The translations under genes were made by a program, and so were the position numbers. A DNA stretch of 64,000 nt from Linnemannia hyalina (lineage: Eukaryota > Mortierellomycota > Mortierellomycetes > Mortierellales > Mortierellaceae). Positions 47,479-61,059 of this stretch are shown in pieces. The stretch is from positions 556,001 through 620,000 of the forward strand of contig JAHRHY010000014.1 of the NCBI GenBank assembly GCA_019671135.1, read 5' to 3'. How positions within the stretch are numbered: the stretch's first letter is position 1; the number at the start of each line of letters is the position of its first letter. Below the pieces are notes generated by a model. It saw only the letters and a program-made list of their open reading frames with translations. It made no database searches and was not told the DNA's origin.

Positions 47479-50400
47479 ATGGCATACCTCAGTGACTTTG
47501 TCAAGTCAACCCTCTCCAGGGTCGTCCTCGGAAAGGAGATTCCCACCTTCCCCTACAACATCGGCAACAAAGTTGAATCCTTCGACTCCACCATCTGGGC
47601 CCTCCACAAGGGCACCAAACGAGTAAGGATTCCACTCCTCGCATTCACACTCACTCACCACTCTTACAATGACAATGCCACCACATTACCGTTCATTCAC
47701 TAGGAAACCTTCTTCTGCCCTAATACCCGTCTTTCATTTTATTACTTGTAGGAGGACAACTCGCCAGTTTCGATTCTCTGCTTCGACTGTGTCCGTCAGA
47801 AAGACAAGCTGCCTCTGGCCAGGAATGCATTCAAAAAGTTTCGCACCATTCGACACCCCGACCTGATCAAGTATATCGACGGCGTTGAGGTATGAAGCTC
47901 TTCCACAATGGGCGAGTTCTGAGTACCAGTGACAGGACAGAACAACTATTGTCGCTGGGATGAGTCCTACCCTTGTGTACTCTTTTCGCTGAATCCATCC
48001 TATGAGCTAACTCGATGGTTTTGCCACGAATTCACCTTCTGCCAAACACGATAGACCGAGTCATATATCTACATTGTCACCGATGCTGTCACCCCATTGC
48101 AGGACCACCTCCGCTCCAACCTGGATCCCAATTTGATCCGATGGGGTCTCTTCAAAGTCGCAGTATGTGTTAAACTAATTTCCACCTCGATACAAACTCC
48201 AATGGACGTTGCTTTTGCTCAGATCAAGATCACCGACCATGGAAAACTAACAATCAACCAATTCTTTGTTTTTGTGCTCACTCGACAACATTCCGTAGAC
48301 TGTGCTCAAGTTCTTGACTGTCGACGCTTCTTTCATTCACGGCAACATTCGCACGTCGTCCATCTTTATCACCAAATCAGGAGAATGGAAAGTCGGTGGA
48401 TTTGAGGTGCTTTCATCATTGAAGGAGGATCAGCCTGCCATCCTTGTAAGTCTACTGTGTCAGAAGAGTTGCTGTTGTTTTTTTCTTACTGCCGGATTAC
48501 AATGGAGATTCACCTAGCAGTATCCTAACTTTGGTCTTCTCTGTGACTTAGACATTTGCTGGATTGATCCCAGAGTCGAATCGCTATGCACCACCAGAGG
48601 TCCGGAAAAAGTCATGGAACATCGTCAAAGAGTAAGCAATTTGATTCATTACTTTCATGCTCTGCCCTCATACCGTCACTGGACAGGACTTCATAGTCCG
48701 CTGATCGTACTGACTCAATCAAGCTCTCCTTTACCCTTAGTTTCGAATTGTGGTCGACTGATACGTGGCACTATGCATGCTTGATTTATGAGGTCTACAA
48801 CGGAGCATTCACGAACTCTGAACAACTCGCCTCACCTGGAAGTATTCCTGCAGAGATGACCCCTTTTTACACGAACCTTCTCCGCCCAGACCCAAAGACA
48901 CGACCCAGCGTAGGCGACTTCTTGGACAAGGGCATGCAGGCAAAGGGATTCTTCCATAACGATCTGATCCAGATTGTCAACTTCTTGGAGAACTTTTCGG
49001 TCAAGGAACCATTACAGCGGGATACATTCCTTCGTAAGCTGGATATGCAGATCGATCGTCTCCCTCAGGAGTTTTGCAAATATAAGGTCTTGCCCGAGCT
49101 TGTCCAAGCTTTGGAATACGGATCGGGCGGCCCTAAGGTTCTTGCACCCATTGTCAAGATTGGTGCTACATTGGAGGAGCAGGAGTATGAGGCGCTGATC
49201 ACCAATGTGTTGGTCAAGATGTTTGCGTCAACGGATCGGTCCATTCGATTGAGTCTCTTGGAGAACCTGAGCGGTTTCATCGAGAGGATCAACAAGAAGA
49301 TTGTCAACGAGAAGATCTTTCCCAGCATGGTAAGCCTATGCTCTCAGGCCGTCCTCCTCTGTGTTTTGCATTCGGGTGTGGTTTGTATTGTCGAACTAAT
49401 TTGAATGGGCTTTTTTTTCTTTATTTGGACTGTCAGGCACTTGGATTCACAGACACGGCGCCTATTATTCGCGAGTGGACGGTCAAGTCGGTTTTGCTCG
49501 TCATTGGAAAGTTGTCAGACAAGACCATCAACTACGACCTGTTGAGATATCTAGGCAAGCTTCAGACAGACGAGGAGCCAGGAATTCGTACCAACACTGT
49601 CATCTGTCTCGGCAAGATCGCAAAGCACTTGAACGACAGCGTAAGTTTTCACTGGATGAGAATGCCACCGACCATCGAAGCATTATGACGCTTTGATTGA
49701 CCCGTCTCGTATTTATCATGTAGATGAAAGCAAAGATCTTGGTGCCGGCGTTTACCCGCAGTTTGCGCGATCCTTTTGCACACGCTCGTGTTGCAAGTTT
49801 GATGGCGCTCAATGGTGAGTCTACGTCGCCATAGGTGTATCTGGATGTGAGAGCCGTGTTCAGTTTGCGGACGAAATTGCTGACATATTTTACTTCATCA
49901 TTTGTGTTGCGCATAGCTACTGCTGATTCCTACGACAAGGTCGATATTGCTAACCGCATTATACCCTGCATTTCATTGACCCTCGTGGATACCGAAAAGT
50001 AAGTTGTTGGGTTCTGAAGTGTGCACATGACTAAAGTTGCGCCTGTGATAAGAACTGTGTTTGTTAAGAGTGAACGACTGATTGTTTGTCCTTGTCACAT
50101 GTAGGATTGTGCGCGTGCAAGCAATGAGGTCTTTGGAAACTTTTGTCAAGCGCGTCGAGAAGTTGATTGAGAGCATGGTAAGCAATCACTCTGTTATTTT
50201 TACGCGTTTTTTTTGTATCTCCTTTCTCGTGCAGGAAGATTAATGGTGCGCGTGACATTATAACTAATATGCTGTGATATTACAATTGCTAGCCGGACTC
50301 TGCGATTGTGGATACAGGAAGGGAGAGTCCCAATGGCGCACCTACAGCGCGTTCAGCAACGCCATCGACACCATCTTCAGAGACCTGGGCAGGTTGGGCC

Positions 50401-51349
50401 GTCTCCTCGATAACAAAGAAGCTGGTTACAGGAGACATGCAGCCCCAAGCTGTTGGATCCCCACGTATGGGCAACAACTCACCATCGCCTGCCGGTACCC
50501 CAGTCCCATCCACTACATCAAACAACGGATCGGGCATGTCGCTTTCGAACGCTGGCGGATCGAATGGACTTCATATCGCTACCGAAGGCAGGAACGGTGG
50601 TGGCATGGGTGGACACTCTGTCAACAGGTATTCTTCGGCGTTGGCTGCTGTTGAGGCTGATGAGGCTATTGCAGGAGGCGGTGGGGGTTGGGGTAATGAG
50701 GATGATGATTTGTTTGCGGATGAGGGGTTCGAGCCCATGGAGACCTTTGAGCCCTCGACGCCTTCGCCTATGCCTAGTTTCTCGACCATGAAGCCTACGA
50801 TAGCCCAGGCACCGTTGAGACCTTCTACCAATTCCAGTTCTTCGATGTCTTTGGGAAGTGGTAACAGGGCGGGAGCTGGTGCTTCTTCTGCTCGTCTTGG
50901 TTTTGGCGCCATGGATGATTCTGGAGCAGGTAAAAATTCTTTATTTTCTTTTGACCATAACAGTAATCCGCGCAAAAAAAAAAAAAAAAGCGTGCGTTCC
51001 TAGTTTGCTGATATGCTAACAATTTTTCTATTTTTTTTACGTTTGTTAAAACTTTCTAGATGCCTGGGATGGAGATGATGATTTGTTCAAGAGTCTCAAC
51101 ATCGGTAACAGCAATACTTTGAACGCAAGACCACTGTCGGCGTCATTGAAGCCCGCGAGCAGATCTATGACTGGCACACCTCCACCACCACCACCACCTA
51201 GCTCAGCAACGACAACACCGGGTAGCGGGTTCGTAAGGAAGGAGGAAAAGATGGCCGAGATGGCACGGAAGCGTGAGGAGAGGCGGTTGCGGATGGCCGA
51301 GGCTAAAGAAAAAAAGTCTCAAACCACCCTTGGTGCCAGAAAGATCTGA
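47479..51349 (+). CDS. SCY1-like pseudokinase (SCYL1/Cex1 family)
   Basis: Scaffold linked to COPI traffic and tRNA export. Twelve exons: 47479-47622, 47752-47889, 48055-48162, 48299-48445, 48552-48631, 48741-49329, 49437-49640, 49724-49814, 49917-49998, 50105-50177, 50293-50929 and 51060-51349. They give 860 residues. The kinase-like domain (about 20-290) lacks catalytic residues: the HRD loop reads SFIHGNIRTSSIFI and the DFG position reads VGGFEVLSS. HEAT-like repeats follow (about 340-550), for example IREWTVKSVLLVIGKLSDKT. The tail is Ser/Gly/Pro-rich with acidic-aromatic DAWDGDDDLF and GGWGNEDDDLF motifs. It ends in a basic coiled coil (RKREERRLRMAEAKEKK) and ARKI, close to COPI-binding C-termini. 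The gene starts 263 bp after the MSH4 stop. Confidence 0.93.
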
Positions 51350-51492
51350 TCAATTTTTTTTTAACAGCTATATTAAATGCTCTTGATGGGCGAAGCAAAA
51401 AATCACACAAAGGTGGCGCATTTACATCAAAGGGGGTGGAGGTTTTTTTATTGTTTACGAAACCGTGTCCTATAGATAAAGAAGGTCAGGGA

Positions 51493-54180
51493 TCATGAGG
51501 ATCGACGCTCGACTTCGGCGTCATCGCCCTCCAGCCGACGAGCAGCACCGCCAAGGACTCCAGAAACGGTCCCACTGGCCTCTGCATCCTCATGGTCATC
51601 CTCCGGCTTCTCTTCCGCATAGGCCGGAAGGCCCGTCGCCTCCATGACACTCTCGTAGGTCGGCAGTCCAGCCTCGGTTTCGCCTGCAGCCTGCGCAATC
51701 GTCGAGGCGTCCACCAAGGCTGTTGCGACAACGCGGACGACACGCACTGGGATCTCCTCTGTCGCAAGCGAGTATGTTGACGATATAGATGAGACACCTG
51801 ACGCCGGTGAGCGGCCGATAGTAGGACGAGTGAGATTACTAGAGTGTTGATGTATACTAGGCTGTCCTGGCGATTGTGGGTGTAATGATCCTCCTCCTCC
51901 TGCTGTCACAACTGCCGAAGAAGATGGCGACTGTGGTGTGAAAAGCGGGAGAAGTGGTGGCGAAGGAGGGCGATCAATGTCCTCGATCAAAAGAAGATGA
52001 TGATGGTGATCGGGGACTGTTGAGGATCCACTACCAACGTCGTGATCCATCACCGCTCGCACAGCCCGCTTCTCGTCCAAGATATACTGAGGCCGTCCGT
52101 CATCATTGTCTCCACTGACACCATCGCTGGCTTCGTTAGCGTTCCGGCTGCTGGATTGGTCATCATCATCGTCCTCATCGTCTTCAATGGCGTCTCCTTC
52201 CTGGTCCCACAGTCCTCCCGGGTTAGATCCTGCTGTACCGCCGTCATCATCGCCAATATCATCCCGAATCTCCAACTCATTTACGCCCTCTATCAGTTTG
52301 GATACTTCCACACCCTCAATTTCTGGCGCTGACAAAAGCGGCGGTGGTGAGGGTGCCGAGACAGGCGGCGCAGTGACATAAGCCTCCTCGTCCGTCGAAT
52401 ATTCAATCTCAACCCTCAGAGTATGGCTAACCTGTAGCCAACTACTCTGCACATCCACACAAAGATCCGGCGAAAGGACTAACTGGAGGTGCAAGTTCTG
52501 AGTCTGCAGTTCAGTCGTGGGTTCCTCGAAGAAGACCTCCAAGGGCTGGGCGATCCTTCGCGTCACGAGTCGCGGTACGGGTGGTGGTCCTGTCGGTTGT
52601 TGTTGTGAGGCTGTTGGGAATGCTGTTGGGTTCAAGGAAGGGGATGTTGCAGATGCGTTGGCGGATGTGGCGAGAGGGACTATTGCCCTCGGCACTGCTG
52701 CTACTGTTGACGATCTTTGGTATCTATATATGTTTTCATTTTCAAAATCCAGCAAGCCATTAGTGATGAAGCTATCGTTAAGCATTGGCACCTTGCACAT
52801 AATGACAACCATAACAACAATTAAAATACGTGCAAGACGTACCGATCCGTCTCAATCTGCTCAAAGACAACCTTGGCTTTATACAGCCTCACATTCCGGG
52901 TCCTGGGCTTCGCATACAACTCCACCGCTAAAAGCGTATTCTCACAATGCAGCAACCTTGGCACCTTGACCTGAATCTCAACCCCTCCACTATCCAGTCC
53001 CATCGCCATCCGGGGCTGCAAATGTGAAGAAGGGTACACGATTCGGTGCACAAGGACAGGCCGTCTCAAAATAAACTTTTCAGTCGTCGTCGTACTAGTC
53101 CCTGGCGCCCAAGTCACTTCCAGACTCACTTGTAACTCGTACCGAATCTTGCCGATCTCCAAACTGGTCGTGTTGGGGAGATGACCAGGTAAGGTCATAT
53201 CGATGGCGAGTGATTTCTGATGCTTTGATATAGACAGCTGCTCATCTGAGTTGCTGTTACTCCCGATCGTTGTTGACGGCGGTATGGATGATGACTGCTG
53301 CGCCAAGACAAGTGGCGTTGGGATGAAGTCATGTGTATGGTGGACTGGTGTCTCCGTTGCTCCAGATACTACTCCCGACTCGTGCCGCAATATTGCTGTA
53401 TCCTAAAAAAAAAAAAAAAGTCATAAGGACGAAAGAGTGCGAGATGATTAAGTGGTTGTTTCTTCTTGTCCGTAGCTGCAAACTAGATGTTGCAACAAAC
53501 GCGGAAATAAAGCAAGGTGAGAGTGAAGAAGGTTGGTTGGATAGGGTGACAGATGAAATTTTGTATCGCGCAAAGGCAGTGCACAACTGTATTCAATGGG
53601 GTTAGAAGCAAACAAAAAGAAAGTAAATGAAGTTTACCGCATATCCCATAAAGTCGACCTGGGCATCCTTGAGGAGCAGTTCCATGTCACCAATCCACTC
53701 AAGGTCCACGCTTCCTTTGAGAGAGTACTGGAAGCCATCATTGGATCGGTCATAGATCTCGACCGTATCCGACTCGAGCTCAAGTGACGCATGGAGTCCT
53801 GAAGGCGAAATATATACAGTTGGAGCTTGCATGAAAGGCGTCAGGGCCTGTGATGATGGTGGAGAGTCTTGTTGCCGAGGGTGCTGTTGTAGTCCTTGTT
53901 GCACATGCTGCTGCTGTGGTGAAGCAGACGACCTTGGTGATATGACGACGACGTTCTGAGTGCTCATAGCTCTGTACACTGACGAATAGGGCGGCTCCTG
54001 AAGAGTCGGTGGTTCCTCGTCTCCTGTCATTCCTTCTTCTCCGCCGCCTCCACCAGGGGGTCCTCCATTGGCCAGGTGGTGAATGTCAGAGTACGATGGC
54101 GACCTCTCGTCCAGCCCAGTGTTGCTTGTGGCCGAGTCTGCTTGATACAAGTAGTCGACGTCTGACGTGTGTGCCGACAT
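51493..54180 (-). CDS. arrestin-domain protein (alpha-arrestin)
   Basis: Alpha-arrestins recruit Rsp5-type ubiquitin ligases to permeases. Three exons, 54180-53638, 53402-52843 and 52723-51493, give 777 residues. After a disordered start, the N arrestin lobe contains GLHASLELESDTVEIYDR, FQYSLKGSVDLEW and IGKIRYELQVSLEVTWA. The second lobe includes GGVEIQVKVPRLLHCENTLL, KAKVVFEQIETDRYQ and LHLQLVLSPDLCVDVQSSWL. The tail is long, acidic and Pro/Ser-rich. Near the C-terminus two LPxY-type motifs occur, LPTYES and LPAYAEE (about 720-740), plausible WW-domain ligands. The intron 2 acceptor follows a 15-base T run (minus strand). Which transporter it serves is unknown. Its stop lies 143 bp from the convergent SCY1-like gene. 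Confidence 0.85.
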
Positions 54181-54827
54181 TACGTTGTCTCTTTTATTGC
54201 TTTGCTCTTTCTGTTTGTCAACGTGTCAACGTCCAGCGAGGGAGGCGGTTATGGTTTTAGTGTTTGTGCTCCTCTCACGGCTGTGACGGTCGGAAACGTG
54301 TGTGTGTGTGTGTGTGTGTGTGAGAAAGTGTGATGAGTAAGTGAATGAGGGAATGGAAAAAGGAAAAGAAGAACGAAACGGAAGAAAGGAAAAGAATAGA
54401 AAGATGGGGAAGAAGAAAGGAAAGGGGCGTCACCCCTTCGTGTCCTTGCGCGTTTATCCCTCTTTCTTTCTTTTTTTTGTCAGCAGAATACTCAATAATT
54501 GCCTCTCGACTGACCAGACCACGTTTCAACTTCGCAGCGGAGACCGGAAAATCAGCCACTGATCATCCCATTCAATCACGCAACCCTTCTCTTTGCTTTG
54601 CATACCCAGTAGTCCATTGCTAGTTTTTTATTAGTACAAGAATGTTGGCTATCGTAAAGTGTCTTGTTCTACCACAAAAGTAAGTGTTGTCAAAGACGAT
54701 GGATGTAGTATTCAAAGCAGTATTGGGATAGGTTGGTCAATTGCAAATATCCTGAAAAAGATATCTGTCCTGTTCCTTGCCTTGTTTTCTGTGTTGGTCG
54801 TAGAGTCCTGGGCTGGACCGACTGGGA
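54181..54827. other. intergenic with TG microsatellite
   Basis: Promoter side of the arrestin gene and 3' end of the AT-hook gene. A (TG)n tract lies at about 54299-54322, followed by purine-rich DNA to about 54430. Nothing else recognised. Confidence 0.55.
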
Positions 54828-55403
54828 CTATTGCTTGCGTGGCCGCCCGCGTTTGCGAGGGGGCTCAGTCACCGAAGCGTGGTGGCCTGCTCCCTTTGAG
54901 CCTGAGGATGTAGATGCTTTTGTCGATAATGATGTTGATCCTGATCCTGATACTCCAGTTTCGCTTGCGTCAGTAGGGAGAGGGTTCTTGCGTGGGCGAC
55001 CGCGTCCTCTCTTGGGTACGGAAGGGTCAACGGGAGGCTTGATAACCTTGTTCAGTTTTGGTGGCCGGCCGCGTTTCCGTGGAGCGACTTCAGGAGCATT
55101 TTCTGAGGCTGAACTTGAATCGTCTTCGCCGTCGTTGTTGGTGGTGGATTTGATGTGGTTTGTTTCCACCGGGATCTTTCTTGGTCGACCGCGTCCTCGC
55201 TTTGCTGGAGCAGCAGCAGCAGCAGCAGCAGCGGAGGTGGCGGTGACTGTGGAGCTGCCTGAAGCAATGGCGGTTGCACTGAGGACGGCGGTGGTGACGG
55301 CGTTGATGGCGGCAGGGATGGCGGAAGCAGCTGTTGACCTGTGGGTGTAGGATGCGAAGGTTTGACCACTTGAAGAGTGGGTATTCCTGTGGATGGTGCT
55401 CAT
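54828..55403 (-). CDS. AT-hook protein with four hooks
   Basis: Single-exon frame of 191 residues from ATG 55403. Four AT-hook cores bind the minor groove of AT-rich DNA: KRGRGRPRK (68-76), RKRGRPPK (109-116), KRGRGRPRK (131-139) and RKRGRPRK (183-190). They sit in Ser/Thr/Ala-rich linkers with an Ala run at about 58-66. There is no other domain, so an HMGA-like architectural chromatin role is inferred. The last hook ends one residue before the stop. It diverges from Trm82 across 252 bp, which is probably a shared promoter. Confidence 0.8.
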   Translation of the reverse strand: MSTIHRNTHSSSGQTFASYTHRSTAASAIPAAINAVTTAVLSATAIASGSSTVTATSAAAAAAAAPAKRGRGRPRKIPVETNHIKSTTNNDGEDDSSSASENAPEVAPRKRGRPPKLNKVIKPPVDPSVPKRGRGRPRKNPLPTDASETGVSGSGSTSLSTKASTSSGSKGAGHHASVTEPPRKRGRPRKQ

Positions 55404-55654
55404 GATCAAGCCTTTGTGTGTGCGTGTGCTGTTGTTGTTGGGAGGAGTAAAGACGCGACAACAACGAGGTCGTCTGCAGCTTTTATTTTGGGCCTTCGTA
55501 TGTCGCGTTGGGTGTGCAGGCAGTGCGAGCGAAATGGCTTACCGTGACTTGCAAAGCCCTTTGCAAGTGAACGAACAGAAAAGAAAAAAAAAAAAAAAAA
55601 AAAAAGAAGAGATCTGTCCACTCCACCTTCCAACAGACCGAACGTTCGCACACC
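55404..55654. promoter_or_regulatory. short divergent promoter, AT-hook gene / TRM82
   Basis: Only 251 bp separate the two start codons, so both promoters must lie here or overlap the 5' leaders. A run of about 22 A bases sits at about 55584-55604 on the plus strand, in the TRM82 leader; such poly(dA:dT) tracts commonly keep fungal promoters nucleosome-free. Confidence 0.6.
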
Positions 55655-57710
55655 ATGCCTCTGTTGCCATTCAGCCATATCATCCGCCACCCCTCAAAGG
55701 ACATCGTCGTCCTCTCATTCGGAGAGCACCTCCAAGCTGTCGACACAAAGTAACCCATTTCACCCTTCAACAACAACAACAACACTTTCAACTTCTGTTT
55801 TGTTTCGGTGGCGTTTCTTTTTCACCTCTCCTCACCACATAATTTAATTCGCTCCGCCAAAAAAAACAAAACACTAACGACCAACAAACAATCTGACTTA
55901 GGAGCGGCGTTATCTTGGCAAGCACGATTGCCTTGGAGGAGCGGGAAGCCAATGGTCTCGAAGTCCAGCCCTTGACCAACACTCCTGATGAGGCTCAGAA
56001 CAACAAAGCTCGCGTCCAGGTCATGGCCTTTAGCCCCGATGGCGCCTTCTTGGCCACCGCTGCTGACGACAAAATCATGAAGATCTGGGATACCGAGTCA
56101 TGGAAGGTCCTTGGTACCAGGTACCCACTCATATTCCTCCTATACGGAGTTGCATCGAGAAAACACAATGCAGGACTTTAAAAAACAGACATTGGAGATA
56201 ACTGATCAGGAGGAACTATGCCGATTTTTTTCTTGCGGTCGTAACTAGGACTTTGGTTCGTCGTTCCAACGCTCTTCACTTCAACGACTCTGGATCCCAT
56301 GTTGTCACCGCCGACAAGTTCGGTGACATCTACAAGTAAGTCTTTTCTCTAATGTCCTCTCCCCATGATTGCCATGATTGCCATTGGAGGTTTCGCTCTG
56401 CTAACGAAAGACACTATCAACTTTGGCTCTGTTAGCATGATCCGTGATATCCCCGATGTTGTTGCTCCCGTCAAGACTGCAGAAACAACAGAGGATGCTG
56501 AGGGCGATGAGGATGAGGGCGAGCAGCCTATTCTTGGACACGTCTCTATGGCCACCGATCTTGTAAGACACGCCAACCACTGTCACATAACCTCGGGATC
56601 AGAATGTTCTTCCCGCGCCAGGACACTTCGATATCGACAAATTACTCACTGTATTTACGTTTGCTACCACTCATGTAGGTCTTGACTCCCGACAACAAGT
56701 ACGTCATTACCTCTGACCGTGATGAGCATATCCGCGTCAGCCAATACCCCAAGGGCCACAACATCGAGACGTACTGTCTTGGACACACCAGGTAACTACA
56801 CTTTTACAACAACTTTGTATGTTTGATCACCCTCAAAACTAAACAACTAAGGACATTCAAATTAACCAAAACTCTTCTGAAAATAGCTTCGTCACGACTA
56901 TCCGGATCTTGCCTGGAACTTCTCACAAGTACTTGATCTCTGGAGCTGGAGATGCCACGATCCGTGTTTGGGAGTACATGCAGGGCCGCGAGGTTCAGAC
57001 CTTCAACATCCGCGAGGCTTTGGGCATGCCCCCCGCAGAAGCCGATGCCGAGGATGATGTGACCGTATTCTCCTTTGCCGTTTGCCCTACCAAGAGCCAC
57101 ATTGCCGCCGTCATCGAGAAGTACGTTCTTCTTTTTGTTTTCTCATTGCTTTGGTAAGGTCAATCTGCTGCACAAGGGGAGGGTTTCTAACCGCTTTTCG
57201 TGGTAATTTTTTTATCGACATGATAGGGAGTCAAGATTGTTGATTCTTCAATGGAACGAGGCAGAGGCCAAGCTCGAGTTGTTCAAGATCCTGGAGTTGG
57301 AGGGTAAGCCCCTCTCAGCCGAATACGATCGTTCAGGAAACCTCTGGACCTCTGTTGTTCCTTCTGAAGAAGAAGGCAAATCCACTTCGCTCATCTCTGT
57401 GTACGACAGCAGCAACTATGCGATTCAGGAGGATCTTGCGAAATACACCAACACCTTCGGATCAAGGACTGTCGAGACCCTTCCTGAGCTGATCTTTACG
57501 GAAGAGTTGAGGAAGCATACTACGGACTGGCGTGAGCTCAAGAAGGCCAGGGAAGAGAAGGAGGCTGCGCGTTTGGCGGGTGATCCTGACGCGCCCCTGC
57601 CCAAGAAGAGAAGAAAGAACAAGAACTCGAGAAAGATTCCTGGGCAGTCTTCTACTGCTGCTTCTTCGGAGCCTTCGGCTGCAACCTCGCCCGATGTCGC
57701 CATGGAATAA
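55655..57710 (+). CDS. TRM82: tRNA (guanine-N7) methyltransferase non-catalytic WD40 subunit
   Basis: Trm82 (WDR4) holds the Trm8 methyltransferase in its active shape for m7G46 of tRNA. Seven exons, 55655-55749, 55902-56120, 56249-56335, 56436-56562, 56679-56791, 56887-57120 and 57227-57710, give 452 residues. WD-type repeats are visible: [20 protein letters not shown] with [40 protein letters not shown] with [20 protein letters not shown]; and [20 protein letters not shown] with [10 protein letters not shown]. The [19 protein letters not shown] segment is typical of the family. The C-terminus is lysine/arginine-rich ([11 protein letters not shown]), likely a nuclear signal. It converges with Atp19, 259 bp apart. 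Confidence 0.92.
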
Positions 57711-57969
57711 GTACCGATTGGAGAGAGAGAGAGGGGGGGCCACGAGGAGAAGTGGATCGAGAGGATCAATTATCGTTCTAGGAGTCGATAGTTATTGAAA
57801 CACAACATAAATGCATTTTGAATTACAACAGACAACACTTCAGTCGCAACGCGATGGATCATATGCATATCAAGATGAAAAAAAAAAGACGTTTTAATGT
57901 TTAAAGAGAGTGGAGGAGGTGTGTATGTGTAAAAAGGGAGAACAAAATGAGGTTGGAGGTAGAAAGTAT

Positions 57970-58847
57970 TTAAACGTTCTTGGGCTGCTCCTCCTCAGCG
58001 GCCTTAATGAACTCGCGGATGAAGGCCTCCTCATCCTGGGAAGCAGCGTGGATGGCGTTGACGGGGGCCTCCTTCTTGCCGGCCTTCATGAGGATGATGG
58101 GGGCGGCAACGGCAGCGTAGGTGGCAAGAGCCAACTAGTGACGTTTTTTCAAGCAGAGAATAAAAAGGATGCATTAGAGATTTTGCTGGGATAAAGGATT
58201 ACAGCTGGGAGGGTGGTGGTGGTGGGAAGAGGACAGGCATGATCTTAGAGATCATACATTGATGATAGGGTTCCCGAAGGGGCGGACGACTGGAGTTCTT
58301 TTGGAACCAAGTTGAGGCATAGTTTTTGTCGACGGGGTTGGGAGAGGTTCCTGGTGATTTGGTAGAGACTATTTCCGCCGGCGATATGTATCCTGCATAC
58401 GATATTCGCGTAATTTTTTTTTTTCCCTTGGTTGACGCCTGCAGATCTCTTTTGAACAGGATCGAGTTTCCCCCCGCTCTCAGCCCCTGGGTCCTGGTTC
58501 CCGTGCACCACTTCTGTCAAAGAGATCATGGTTCCTGGAGAGCAAAAGAACGCAGGAAGTGTGTTCATGCTAACGATCTTTCGATTGGTGTGATCCTCTC
58601 ACTCTCCGTAAACATCCGCATGTGCTGATCCAAGTGTGACAGAGCAGCGCCCTAACTCGTGCTGAAGGATGCTGAAAGTCCTGTTTTGGCGAGAAAGTGG
58701 ACGAGACTGCTACTGGGTGCTGAGTGAGAAAAGGAGGGGAAGGGTGTGTGTGCTGATGGTTGATAGGATGAACGGAGAAGAAAGGGAAAGGTAGGATACC
58801 TTGTAGGTGGGGATGGAACGTCCAAAGACAATGTATTCAGCTCCCAT
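57970..58847 (-). CDS. ATP19: mitochondrial F1Fo ATP synthase subunit K
   Basis: Small Fo-associated membrane subunit that helps ATP synthase dimers. Two exons, 58847-58800 and 58134-57970, give 70 residues. The N-terminal MGAEYIVFGRSIPTYK joins LALATYAAVAAPIILMKAGK, a single membrane helix. The family-type C-terminus follows (QDEEAFIREFIKAAEEEQP). Yeast Atp19 is 68 residues and shows the same layout. The intron is 665 bp, about three times the coding length. Both exons are too short for most gene finders. The gene lies 264 bp downstream of the Gtr1 stop on the same strand. Confidence 0.85.
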
Positions 58848-59110
58848 TTTGATAAGTGTGTGTAGTGGTGAAGGTGGTGAAGGATGAAGGTTGAAGGATG
58901 ATGCTGCTGCCCCGATCCTCAACGAGAATGACACCCAAACACACACAGGCAGCGACTGAAAATATTCGTTGCTCTTGCGCCATTTCAATCTCCCTTTGCG
59001 TAGACTGTGGTCACGTGATAATGGAAATCAAGCTGATATACTTCGCGGTTTTATTTCTTGCTTTGTGTCTGAGCATGGTACGTTCATTCGTGTGAAGGTA
59101 CGTCCAGTCT
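58848..59110. other. ATP19 promoter / GTR1 3' region
   Basis: Short spacer; nothing specific recognised beyond GAAGGT-type repeats in the ATP19 leader at about 58867-58900. Confidence 0.45.
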
Positions 59111-60728
<1,618 letters not shown>

Positions 60729-61059
60729 GGCTGGTTATGAGTTCGTCTGTGAGTAAATGAGTGAGTGAGTGCTTGTTGGGCGTGTCGAAGGTCGCGAGGT
60801 GTAGTGTAAGCGAGAGAGTGTTGAGGTGGGGTAGATGGACAAGACAGATGCCTTTGTGCTCACACTTTGAGTCTTCGCAAAAAGTGAAAGAGCAGTCGCC
60901 ACTGTCTGCTTCCCCTTAAGCATGTCCTCCCGTAGTCTGGTCGCCACGTCCCTACTGTCCCCTAGGATCCTGAGTCTCGGTACGCTACGATCCGCCGGGC
61001 TGGCGTAGATGCTCAGTCGATTCAGTGGCTCCGACCCAAGATGCTCTCCTGAGGGCTCT
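60729..61059. other. GTR1 upstream region and left edge of the retroelement
   Basis: Promoter of GTR1 and the unresolved 5' boundary of the LTR element. A segment beginning TGTCCTCCCG near 60926 could be an LTR start, but no matching end is visible in the window. Confidence 0.4.
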
